This document shows, piece by piece, positions 21,112 through 32,279 of a stretch of DNA of 64,000 nt. A program made the translations under genes and the position numbers. The number at the start of each line of letters is the position of its first letter. The first letter of the stretch is position 1. The stretch spans positions 11,711,181 through 11,775,180 of the forward strand of contig NC_064036.1 of assembly GCF_932526225.1 (NCBI RefSeq). The letters run 5' to 3'. The stretch comes from Nematostella vectensis (taxonomy: Eukaryota > Cnidaria > Anthozoa > Actiniaria > Edwardsiidae). The notes under the pieces were generated by a model that was not told the origin of the DNA, made no database searches, and worked only from the letters and a program-made list of their open reading frames with translations.

Positions 21112-23962
21112 TATGCTCTGTGTAGTGTACAATAAAATAGGGTTAGGTAAAATCTAAAGGATGTTGCGCAGTCATTGTGAAAGCGATACCTTCATTTCTT
21201 TTTTTTTTACAAAGTGTCATCATCAAGGGAAAAATATATAATCACAATTGTAATGCTGTTAGTAGTACAAAGTCTTGTTTATGAACTAAATAGAAAAATC
21301 GAGAAAAGCTTAGCTCTGTTTACAGAACCTAGCTACTAGGAAAAATATGAAACCTACCTATCTCTCAATAAGAAATGCAAAAAGGGAAAATATTTCCATT
21401 AGTAAGTAACTGAAGTCCATGCATTTTATAAATGTATCATTAATCTCCTAACACAACCTTTGAACATAGTATTCGACAGTAAATAACGTCTTAAAAGAGT
21501 CAGCTATCATTTAGTACATATAATAAGCTTTATTTATTTATGAAGCTATCTTTCGTCAGCTGTCGAGCCATCTTTCAGAGCTTCCTTGCTTAATCTTAAC
21601 CATCCATTTCCCGAGTACACACAACAAACTGCCACCAGGGACATCAGACTTTAATAACTGCTTTGTGATCAATCAGTCTTTCCATATTAAGTCAGATTTT
21701 ATCTATGTACGCGTCGACAATAATCATAATATGAGGTTTTGATAATCATCTTGCTGACAAAGTTTATTTTTCTTTTCCCTCATCAAAATAAGATCAAAAA
21801 GACGGGAAAAATATTTCCTTTAACTAACTGAAAAGAAGTCCATGCATTTTGTTAAATTTAGTTTTAATCTCCTAACACGGCCTATAAAAACAGCAAATAA
21901 CGTCTTTACAGAGTCAACTATCATCTAGTGCTTTACAGAGCTTCTTCCTCCCTGCTTATTTACCTTAGGAACCGATGGCAGTTATGGAAAACGTATCCTC
22001 TTTAAATTCGTCAACCACTTCCCAGGTACACTAACTTCCAGCAAGGATAACAGAACTCAAGGGCCCTATCAAAACTTATGTCAGCATTTTCATTGTATTT
22101 ACTGGCTCGTTCTATAGAAAATTCAGGGACTTCTGTAGTTGTTCCACATCAAATTTTAATGATTGTTTTCCGATCAATGTAGTCTTTCAAAATTAAGTCA
22201 AGGATTTGATCATATGTAACGCCCCGCCTGGGGGAAAGAGTTGTTATGAGTACAATTGAGTCGACGACAATCATATTATGGAGGTTTTGATAATCATCAT
22301 GCTCACAAAGTTCAATTTTGTTTTTCCTCGTTAAAATAAAATTAAAAAGAGCTAGTTGTGATTAACATAAAATTGATTAATAATAAAAAAATAATGAACA
22401 TATAGAAAATCGATGAGCAAAGCAAAGTGATACGCAATTTCCCGAATTTATATTTCGACTTCCTTTCAATGTTGTACTATCATCGCACCAGAAAAGAAGT
22501 TATGAAAGAACCGCTATAACAAAGACTATGTTTGAGATAATAAAGGCCTAACACAAGGCAGCACCCAGTCACCAACACAAACAAAGCATCATTCACGGAA
22601 CGCGTTGCCAAGACATAGATATTCATATAAGAAATTCTTCTCCCTTTTTTTCCCTTGCTTTACCCGAGTCTCCCTAATTTCTACCCTCTATTCGTCGCCC
22701 TTGTTAAACCAGCCATGAGCGAAGTAAAAGTTGTTCTTTCTTTAAAGCATGGGAAGAAATGTTGAAACATACAGCTGCTGTCAGAATCTCGTGCCATTTT
22801 CTTCTTAACGAACCCGAGACACATCGCGATCAGAATAGACAAAGATAATAAAAACTATTTGTAACTTCTATCATATAATCAAGATGTGTCTTTACAGTCG
22901 CTAAATTGACTAACTGTTGTTATAAAGTAACATAAAAACAAACCTGTGAGAAATCGGCAACTTTCCTTGGGTACTTGTCTTGAAGTTTTCTTTCTTCCGA
23001 TAAAGCCTCCCAACAGCAAGCTTTAAGAATCACGAAAAGTCACAGCAGTTTTTTCCAACTACTGACTTTTTGTCCTTTTTTTCAAGCATAATTCAAAATT
23101 TGTTATGATAATCACTCAGAATAAAGGGTCAAAGAAAATGACCAACCATCCAATCAAGAGACTAGAAAATTTTAATAGATAATCATCAGATTTTCTACAC
23201 AAGAAAAACTTTTTTCTATATACACAGCAACTCTGTCATTATTCAAGGCCCCCCATCATAACATTTTATAAATAATTGATAACGCACATTTATATTAGAT
23301 AAACCCTTGCCTTTTTTTCAAATATAAGAACCTCTCCATAAAAAAATAGATTTCTTAATTAAAGGTTGGTGGAAATGAGATGTAGGTTAATATGTACGTA
23401 TAGCGGTTATCTGTTAAAGGTCTGTTGATTTTCTCTGGATTATTCTATGGAAATCTCATTCCCTTCTGATCAAACAAATGACAGTTGAGATAATAACACT
23501 GGGAAGGCAAGGAGAAATTAAACAAAAAAATAAATTGGAGCTGAAGTGAGGCTATGGTGACAAGTCGATAATTTTACTCAATTTACGAAATCATTATCTC
23601 CTATTTAATTTTAAGAGCGAAAAAAAAAAGCTAAACAGCCCGTCAAGATGAAATACCGCTGCCCCTGGTCATAATGGCTCACGTTTTCTAATTGTGCTTT
23701 ACGGTTCCATATCTTTACCGGGCCGTAGCAGGGGGTGGGGCATTAGGGGCACGTTCCCCACCAATACTTTCATAAATTATATAAGGAAATGGAATGTGCC
23801 CACACAAAATTATAAGGAAACGAAATGTGCCCACACAACTTTCTTGATGATTCTGTACCGTTCTCCCTTCCCCACCCTAATTTGTTTTGAGGCTTTTTAC
23901 GGCTCTGCTTTATTTATTACATAGTTGTTTTTGGAATAAATATTACATACAGCCTATAAATA
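21112..23962. other. upstream region of the channel gene, no further genes seen
   Basis: AT-rich sequence with internally repeated blocks: TAAATAACGTCTT...GAGTCA occurs near 21480 and again near 21895, and GAGGTTTTGATAATCATC occurs near 21733 and 22280. Near 22740 there is a decayed trace of the channel exon 1 3' end (GAAATGTTGAAACATACAGC), repeated at about 28489. No convincing gene is present. Confidence 0.5.
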
Positions 23963-24457
23963 TTACATACAGCTGTATTCAGTGTTTTGAAACATGTTCT
24001 CCCAATCGTGTCCATATTTGTTTACGAAGGTCTCATAACTGACATTTCCCTTTAGGACATTTCCTTCTTTAGGAAATACAGTGTCTAACTCATCGAGATA
24101 TCTCTGTGCTTCTGTTCCTTTAATCTTACTCCTCCTCATCATGTTCTGGTTACAGATGGTGATGGCAGGAAAGTCTATCTCGTCAGGTTGCTCGACCCCG
24201 CGACTCATGACTATCCTGTGCGCTAGGAGCCGGTCAACGCTGTTGTATAACTGGTAGAACAACGCCACCCAGCATCCTAGTAGCATCAAAAGCCAGATGA
24301 AACGCCTTAAAGGCGAGCCAGGGTGAATTAAAAAGTGGAACCCATGTAATGTTGTGTAGCCAGCAAAATCCTGTAACATGGTCGGTTGTGGCTCTCTTTT
24401 CTCGTCTTCTTCACAATCTTTGTTATCTGTCTTTGTGTTTTGGTTAAAAGACTCCAT
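23963..24457 (-). CDS. truncated DEG/ENaC first exon copy (N-terminus and TM1 only)
   Basis: The duplicate reads 164 residues from an ATG at 24455-24457 with no internal stop. It then meets TAA at the duplication junction, right after the tyrosine-serine-cysteine-methionine that continues in the intact gene. It keeps the His-Gly motif, TM1 and the FPAITICNQN signature, but has no further extracellular domain, no TM2 and no splice donor. Relative to the parent, a 6-nt loss and a 6-nt gain cancel each other, so the frame is preserved despite divergence. It may be a pseudogene, or it may encode a short TM1-only protein able to interfere with channel assembly. Expression cannot be judged. Confidence 0.6.
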   Translation of the reverse strand: MESFNQNTKTDNKDCEEDEKREPQPTMLQDFAGYTTLHGFHFLIHPGSPLRRFIWLLMLLGCWVALFYQLYNSVDRLLAHRIVMSRGVEQPDEIDFPAITICNQNMMRRSKIKGTEAQRYLDELDTVFPKEGNVLKGNVSYETFVNKYGHDWENMFQNTEYSCM

Positions 24458-25065
24458 TGTGCTCTGCGTTAGGTACAATAAAAAAGGGTTAGATGAGATC
24501 TAAAAGATGTTGCGCAGTCATTGTAAAAGCGAAACCTTCATTTCTTGTTTTCTCTTATCAGGTAGTAAGTCGTCTTTCCATATTAACATACTTCAATCAA
24601 AGTGTCATTACCAGGGGAAATAATTATATATCACAATTTTAATGTAATTTTTGCAAACACAGCCTTTGAAAATTATTCGTCAGTAAATAACGTTTTAAAA
24701 GAGTCAGCTATCATTTAGCTGTTTAGTACATATATTAAGCTATTTTTATTTATGACGCTAGCTTTCGTCAGCTGACGAGCCATCGTTCTAGCTTTTTCCT
24801 TGCTTATTCTCGTTTCCCGAGTACAAACAACAAACTGTCCCCAGGGACATCGGACTTTTGTGATGAATGTAGTCTTTCAAAATTAAGTCAAAGATTTGAT
24901 AATATGTACGCGTCGATGATAATCATAATATGAGGTTTTGATAATCATCTTGCTGACAAAGTTTATTTTTCTTTTCCCTCATCAAAATAAGATAAAAAAG
25001 ACGGGAACAACATTTCCTTACTAACTAAAAAAAGTCCATGCATTTTTTTTTAAATTTAGCATTAA

Positions 25066-27536
25066 GGCGGGGGTCTACCTGAACTCATAGCAAATTGAGT
25101 GGTGTTGCAAAAAAAAATCACAACTGTCAAAGTTTTCATCATAACTATAGCAAACCATATATCATTGGAAAGGTTATGAGATGACGATTCTGATTTTATA
25201 TTTTATTCCGTGAAATATGACAATGTAATTTGATACCAGGCTTTCAAAAAGACACATGCTGAGTAAGGAGAGTTTTTATTTAAGAAAAAATAACTCCTTG
25301 CAGATTGAATGGAATTTCGATTTTTCTTCATTGTACTATTGCTAGAACACTAATAATTAAAATGAGTTGAGGAAATTTTGGAATTCCAAAAAATAAGCCA
25401 ATAGAAGTCATTTAAATTTGCATAATAGGCAAATTGACTTCATCAGTCCATAACTTTCTTTTAAAAAATTAAAGAGGAAATCCCTCAACTCATTTTAATC
25501 ACCTCAGTTATATCTATCAATGCTGAAAGTTTGAGGTCAATTGAACAAATTCTTGAAGAGATATCTTTTCTTAAAGCCCGAAAAGCAAAAATTCGGGAAA
25601 ATGCCTTTAAAGTTGACAATAATCACAAAAACGCTGTTTCTTATCATATAAGCAATGTTCTTGAAAATATTTTAGCTAAAAGGCTCCAGACTCGTAAGTA
25701 ACACCCTCAGCACTCCTTAGAGCCTCCTCCCTGCGTACTCTGCGCATCTGGGTGGCCTGTCTTTTCTTCTTTGCCTTTTCAGACACTTGCCTGTCTGCTT
25801 TCTGCACCCGCTTTCTGTCCTTAAGAAGGGATCCCTGCTTTGTATGGCTGCCAGCAGGGATCAAAAGACTCTCCATCACTTTCTCCCTACTAGCAGCCCC
25901 CCCATGAAAATGGCAGACAGCAGATGCTGCTGCAAATCGCACCACCTTTGGGCCATGGTGCTTGTGTTTTGGGCATCGGGCCCAAACCAACGAATTAATA
26001 CATTCGTTAGGGTTCTGTGTCTTTCCACGAACACATCTCTTCAGTAAATCAGTCTCACTCAAGCTCATGTATACTGGCCGCAGTACCTCTAGGAAAACCT
26101 CAGGTAAGCAGTCTGCTGAGTCGTAACTGGAGGTACCGGTGGCTCAAACTCCTTGCCATCATCTCCTATCAGCTTCTGACGCAGTCTTTTTGCGGCCGAA
26201 CACATTTCACGTCTTCCCTCCTCTTCCTGAGCATTGACAATTATGTCCAATTGTTTGTAATATGCTGCTTTGCTAACGCATGGCATATTCATGACTCTGC
26301 AAAATGAAGCAAGTCCCTCATATCCATTTCCACTTTCCAGGGAGTGGTACACTACTCGCCGGTGACATCGAAAGACTTGCCTCTTCAGTGGATTTGACTT
26401 GATGTTGTCAGAGTTTCAGTTTCATGACAGGAACTGCACTTAACCTCGAAAGAGGATTTCAGCCCTGCCCTTGCTGAAGTAGTTTCTTTTATTTCAAGTT
26501 TACCTGCAATAAAACAAACACTTAGAATCGCTAGCTAATGAATCAGCCATTGATTCAAACAGAATAATTGTTACTTATAATATGAGTCTTACAGTCCCAC
26601 TGAGTTCAAGAAATCATAAGGTCACGTATTCTGTGTATATAGTAATTTCCAAATCTGAGACCAATCATATAAACTAAATCACTACATTGAGCTTATCAGC
26701 GAAAACAATATGATGTTATTTTTCAAAATACTCACCTTCATGAACATCGGAAAGATATGAAGAGAGGCATCCCAAGTCCACGACTCGATATTCGCAGGCT
26801 TCAGCATCATCACCAGATTCATCCTCGTGGTCTGAGTCAAATTCTGAAAGGCTTTGATCGTCCGAAGAAAACTCTCCGTCAAAGCTTTCATTGTAGCCAT
26901 GGTCGCTAAGCTTCTTTCTAGAAGCACTTGCTGGAGCTTGTTCACTGTGATCTGGAGTATAATCTGCCGATCGAGAGTGTGAGGGTCCTGGTTCTTCGTC
27001 GAGGCCACGAGTTGTTTGAGAGCTTTCATCTCTGTCTGAGCGGTTCAGCTCCTGTTTTTGCTTGCCGTAAAACACGCGTTTTCTTTTCTTTCGGTACGTC
27101 GATGAGTCTTTTTCCCCCACCATTATCTTTCAAGGTCTTTTAAAGAGTTGATATGAGTTGTATATAGCTTTGAGGATCGCGGTTCGATAAGTTTAGAAGT
27201 TTTGCTGGATTTTGCACATGTATATCCCATAATAGTTGTGTATTTTGCTGTCAACCGCTGGACAGTTGTTTCAAGAGAGATTTGAGGAGGTTTGTATGGC
27301 GATTGGGCCCCATTGGAGTAGAAAAAATGCGCCGAATTCAAAAGAAACAGTAATCGTTGCCATGGCAACGTGGTCTTCAAACTTGACACAACTTTTTAAA
27401 AGCGCTCGGGATTATCGAAAAAGAGTCAGGACAGTTGTAGGACAACATTGAATCGATAAAGGAATAGCTGAATATGATATTTATCGAAAATTTTTTTTTT
27501 TTGATGTCTGTAGTGAGTTTCAGGTAGACCCCCGCC
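25066..27536. mobile_element. TTAA-flanked DNA transposon, internally deleted
   Basis: Near-perfect terminal inverted repeats of about 23 bp (GGCGGGGGTCTACCTGAA... and ...TTCAGGTAGACCCCCGCC) are flanked on both sides by TTAA (25062-25065, 27537-27540). The element interrupts the second copy of the tandem duplication; the first copy lacks it, which confirms the insertion. It carries minus-strand transposase exons with a missing centre. TTAA targets are typical of piggyBac and Kolobok superfamilies. The protein pieces resemble cnidarian proteins annotated as 'Mutator-like transposase', so the superfamily is left open. Confidence 0.9.
25676..27123 (-). pseudogene. broken transposase gene of the TTAA element
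   Basis: The first exon (26736-27123) begins with a Lys/Arg-rich nuclear-localisation-like N-terminus, continues with a Ser/Asp/Glu-rich acidic stretch, and ends at a GTGAGT donor. A second exon starts at 26503 and carries a Cys-x-x-Cys motif (CSSCHETE). The frame is lost near 26400. Coding then resumes in another frame with the motif FCRVMNMPCVSKAAYYKQL and ends at 26089. The last fragment (25676-26068) contains LLKRCVRGKTQNPNECINSL and then CPKHKH, the C-terminal signature of this transposase group. The catalytic core expected between the last two fragments is absent, so the copy cannot be autonomous. Confidence 0.75.
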
Positions 27537-29479
27537 TTAACCTCCGAAAACAGCAAATAACGTCCTTTTCAGTCAACTATTATTAGTGAACTATCATCTA
27601 GTGCTTATATAAGTATAAGCTTTCTTTTTTTTAAGCTAGCCTTCGTCAGCAGACGATACATCATTCAGGGCTTTTCCCTTGCTTTAATTCTTACCTTCAG
27701 GAACCGATGGCAGTTTTGGAAAACGTATCCTCTTTAAATTGGTCAACCATTTCCCGGGTACACTAACTGCCAGCAAGGGCAACAGAATTGAGGGCCCTAT
27801 ACAAAGTTATTTGCATTTTCATTGTATTTACTTGGCTCGTTCTATAGTAACTAAGTAGAAGTCCCATGGGACTTCTATAATTGGTCTACATCAAACTTCA
27901 ATGATTGTATTGCAATGTAGTCCTTAATTAAGTCAGGGTTATGATCATTATGTTTCAACGCTTTCCCCAGGCGTTCTACCTGGGGAAAGCGTTGTTATGA
28001 GTATAATTGAGTCGACGACAATCATATTATGGAGGTTTTGATAATCATCATGCTCACAAAGTTCAATTTTGTTTTTCCTCATTAAAATAAGATAAAAAAG
28101 CTAGCTTTTTGTTTAAGGTATTATTGTGATTAATACAAACTTGATTAATAATAATAAAAAAGATGAACATGTAGAAATTCGATGAGCCATGCAATGATAT
28201 TCAATTTCCAGAATTTATATTTCGACTTCCTTTCAATGTTGTACGCTATAACAAAGACTTTGTTTGAGATAATAACGCCCTCACACCAGGAGCACCTCAA
28301 TCACCATCCAACACAAACATAGCATCATTCACGGAACGCGTTGCCAAGACATAGATATTCATATAGGAAATTCTTCTCCCTTTCCTTTTCTACTTGCTTT
28401 ACCCGGGTCTCCCTAATTTCACCCTCTCTTCGCCCTTGTTAAACCAGCCAAGAGCAGAGTAAAAGTTCTTTACTTAAAGTATGGGAAGAAATGTTGAAAC
28501 ATACAGCTGCTGTCAAAATTAAAAACAAAAAAAATTTCGTAGTAACATAAAAACAAACCTGTGAGAAATCGCCGACTTTCCTTTGGGTACTTGTCTTGAT
28601 GTTTTCTTTCTTGGCGATGAAGCCTCCCAACAGCAAGCTTTAAGAATCACGAAAAGTCACAGCAGTTTTTTCCAGCTATTTTTTTAAGCAAAATTTAAAG
28701 TTTATTATGATTATCACTCAGAACAAAGGGGTTAAAGAAACTGACCAGCCATCCAATCAGGAGACTAGAAAGTTTTAATAGATACTCATCGGATTTTTTA
28801 CACAAGAAAAACTTTTTTTCCTATTTACAAAGCAACTGTCATTATTCAAGGCCCCCATTATAACATTTCATAAATAATTGATAACGCACATTTAAATTAG
28901 ATTACAAAACTTTTACCTTTTGTGTTCAAATATAAGAACCTCTTCATAAAAAAGTAGAGTTCTTTTTAGTTAAAGAAAGGTGGAAATGAGATGTAGATTA
29001 ATATGTACGTATAGCGGTTATCTGTTAAAGGTCTGTTGTTTTTCACTGAATTATTCTCATTAAACAGATGACAGTTGAGATAATAATACTGGAAGGGCAA
29101 GGAGAAATTAAACAAAACATGAAATTGAAATTGGAGTGAGGCTATGACAAGTCGATAAAAAAATAATTTTACTCAATTTAACTCATTATATCCTAATTAA
29201 TCGTAAGAGCAGAAAAAAAAGCTAAACAGCCCGTCAAGATGAAATACCGCTGCCCTTGGTCATGATGGCTCACGTTTTCTAATTGTGCTTTCCATCTCTT
29301 TACAGTGCCGTAGCAGGGGGTGGGGCATCGGGGAACGTGCCCCAGCAATATTTTCATAAATTATAAAGAAATGACCAGTAGGGGCGTGGCTGTGCCACCA
29401 CAACTTTCTTGATGATTCTGTACCGTTCCCCCTTCCTTAACCAATTCATTTCGAGGCATTATACGGCTCTGCTTTACGT

Positions 29480-31390
29480 CAGGCCCGTAGCCAGGATTTT
29501 GAGCGGGGTGGTTCGTTTTTTCCATTTCAGCGGACCAAATTTCCGGTATACCCCTCCCCTCATTACTGGGATACCTGTGGTATCCTAGTCATAAAATGCA
29601 ACTGTTTTTTTTTCCGTGGTCCCGGGAAATCTGCCATATTGTGCAATACCCCATGAGCCTCTGCGCCACTTCGTGTACCATCTATTTTGTGTCCCCATTT
29701 GTCATTACGCTATGGCTGAGCTTACATTAAGTACGTCCCTTCTGCCCTTATAAGGTCATCGCTAATTCACTTCAAGACAGGAGACGCGCCTTGTTGGATT
29801 TGAGATTTCATCCGAGCATTAGCTTATATTTGTGCAGGTAAAAAAGGCAACTTTGGCGATTATATTATTGCAAATGCAATCAAAGCTTTTTTATCTATAA
29901 TGCTATTGTGGAAATTCATGTGAATTTGAATTTTTACCGCGTATTTCCTTCGTCGATTCGTGATATGATTAGTCGAAGACCCGACCCGTAGGGCCGTAAA
30001 GAAAGAAACAAGTGTTCGGGAGCTTTCTTCAAGGCCAAAATTTGAGGTGCTTTAGCTTTATACACTCAGGAATGAAGTAAAGTTAATTACATTTATTTCT
30101 TATGTGCATTTTGTATTTTGGTGGGAATATTGTCAACAAGGGAATGCTGTTGAGACCCAAAATAAATTGTGGCTAATAGTCGCGGGTTTATTGGAACAAT
30201 GAATTAAACAATGATATCTAAGTACTTATTTATTACAATACTTACTGCTACTAAATTTTAAAAAAAGAGAGTTTGTTTTTTTGTAATATTTCTCATTATT
30301 ATTGTTCCGCCAATGCTGCCGCTTCCTAAGTGATGCTCTAAAATTCGCCATGAATATGCTAATATCTTAAAACATTTTTTGCTCAGTATTCAGATTTTAT
30401 TACAAACCCTTATAGTTAGAAAATTGTAAGGTCTCCAGTGGAAGACCGGAGTTCCAAGAAAGGAAGAAGCAGCTCCCATTCGTGTCTATATATCTGTCTT
30501 CACATCTGTTTCTATATGTTTTTAAATTTCAAAGCAAATACACCCAAGGAATGTTTGGCCATAGCCCTCCTTGTTACATCCATGGTATTCTAGAAGTTAA
30601 CCAGATAGGCGTAGTCTTTCCCGAAGGAGTAATTCAAACAGCACCAGAAATATAGGGCCAGCTCAATGTCGCACAAGAGTAGCTGTTGGAAAACAAGTTG
30701 GTGGACTAAATATATCTTTTGACTTTCCAGATTATTTGTTTGAAAATTGCTATATCCTAAAAACTGTTTTGACCCCCCCCCCCCCCCAAATGTGCTATCA
30801 CTTATAACAATTTTCAAACACATTTTCTATGACAGTGCTTTGCTGCGGATTATATCTCTTTCTATGTAGTTTATGTGTATGCTCTCTGCACTGCTGTATG
30901 ATAGCATTTGGAAGAAATTTACACTGTAAAAGATAGGAAAATTAGTCATGTCCACTTTCATGGTGAGTCCCCCCCCCCCCAATCAAACCTGGAGAGTTGG
31001 TGCTTCTTACCATTCTTGCCCCAATCAGTGTTATGATATGGCATTTATAACATAACTCAAGATTTTACAAATGTTTTTAGTATATCCAGGCGGTATTATT
31101 ATTGGCCAAAAATATTGTCATACATATACACAGGTAACCCATCAGGTACCCCAGTCAACCCTGCGCGCAGGGTCTTGTTAGATTAGGTAATCAATCTTGT
31201 ATTTAAAATGTTATTAATAGGGTACTTTTTAACGTATAGCGGTAATAATAAAGATATTATAGTCATTTTGAAGACATATTAATGTGCACGGTATATCTCT
31301 AGCCAAACGTTATATATTTTTGTTTGCTCTGAGCGGACCTTCAAGCCGGGAGGGGGGGGTTCGTCCGAACCCCCCCTGGCTACGGGCCTG
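29480..31390. mobile_element. 1.9-kb non-coding transposon with CAGGCCCGTAGCCAGG ends
   Basis: The termini are CAGGCCCGTAGCCAGG and its reverse complement (CCTGGCTACGGGCCTG), flanked by the 6-bp direct repeat TTACGT (29474-29479, 31391-31396). The first copy of the surrounding duplication lacks it. No transposase is seen; the interior is AT-rich with C-runs near 30774 and 30969. The element in the kinase intron at 10118 has similar ends. Confidence 0.85.
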
Positions 31391-32177
31391 TTACGTTCGC
31401 TTGTCGTATTCATGTTATGGGGCATAACCAATTCTGTATTTTCATCTTATGGGGCAATTACGAATCCTGACGTCTGGTAGAAAAGGTTTTATAGGTTAAG
31501 GCTTTTTTTAATCATTAGAAAAAAATATTAAAAATCATTGATTGATCACATAAATTTTATTTATTACAAAGTTGTTTTTGGAATAAATATTACATATAGC
31601 CTATAAAAAAATACCAAAGATTTACACCTTTTGCGCGCTTGAAAGCGCCCATTTTATCTAGAAATACGAGAAGTAAAATATAATCTATTTACAAATTGGA
31701 CCAGCCAATTACAGCTAACCTGAGCTAACAAGGACTTTCAAGGGAGGGCATGGTAGTCTTATATAGACTGTGGTTAAGAGATCCCAGCAGTATCAGAACA
31801 TAACGTCAACACTCAACACTCGCATATTTCTGCAAGTTTCAGAAAAAAAGTTTGTGTTTTCAATCAAATATTTTCCAGAGATACAAAATAGAAAACAGCA
31901 CATAACAATGCACATAGCTTGCCTCCACACTGTATCCTTCTATAGCAGAATGGAAGAGTGAGGTAAAAATGTATAATCGACGAGTTTGTGCTCTTTATTA
32001 AGGTATCAGGCGGTAATCTATTTTTCTTGCAGTAACATGAAAGACATTTCGCCACTTTTAAAAATAAGTATGTATTCAAGAGCAGTCATTAGCTAATTTG
32101 TGTCGTGTACGGTCTATAAATCTCTGGTAACAGAGCTCTCTTCTTGTTTGTTGAAGGATAGGTCTTCTATCTGTCAA
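31391..32177. other. gap downstream of the giant gene
   Basis: The first 165 bp are not present in the other duplication copy. Then about 50 bp match its right end (TTGGAATAAATATTACATA). No gene is seen. The remainder may hold the 3' UTR of the giant minus-strand gene. Confidence 0.4.
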
Positions 32178-32279
32178 TCACAGCTCGGCATGTTCAGCTT
32201 CTGACGCTCCCCACACGCTTCGTTTTCGACGCCTGTTGTTTGGGTATGTAACGAAGAATCTGTTCTTGTCAACAGTACT
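32178..32279 (-). other. probable last coding exon with a basic cleavage-like site
   Basis: An acceptor (GCGACAG) in the correct phase opens a 33-codon exon ending in TGA. It contains Asn-Arg-Arg-Arg-Lys-Arg-Ser, a furin-type site about 15 residues before the end. An alternative in-phase acceptor closer in (AAGAACAG) would give a shorter tail. The choice is tentative. Confidence 0.5.

Larger units (their letters stand above)
20619..31603. repeat. 3.3-kb tandem duplication with two later insertions
   Basis: The block 20619-23962 (channel exon 1 plus upstream DNA) recurs as 23963-31603. Matching landmarks include the exon 1 sequence, CGTCAGCTG near 21555 and 24765, the GTAAATAACGT segments, AAGCCTCCCAACAGCAAGC at about 23007 and 28621, and GCCGTAGCAGGGGGTGGGG at 23723 and 29307. 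The second copy is longer by the lengths of two transposon insertions (2471 and 1911 bp), which closely accounts for its size. The junction near 23963 lies within the exon at a short shared ACATACAG. Confidence 0.85.
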
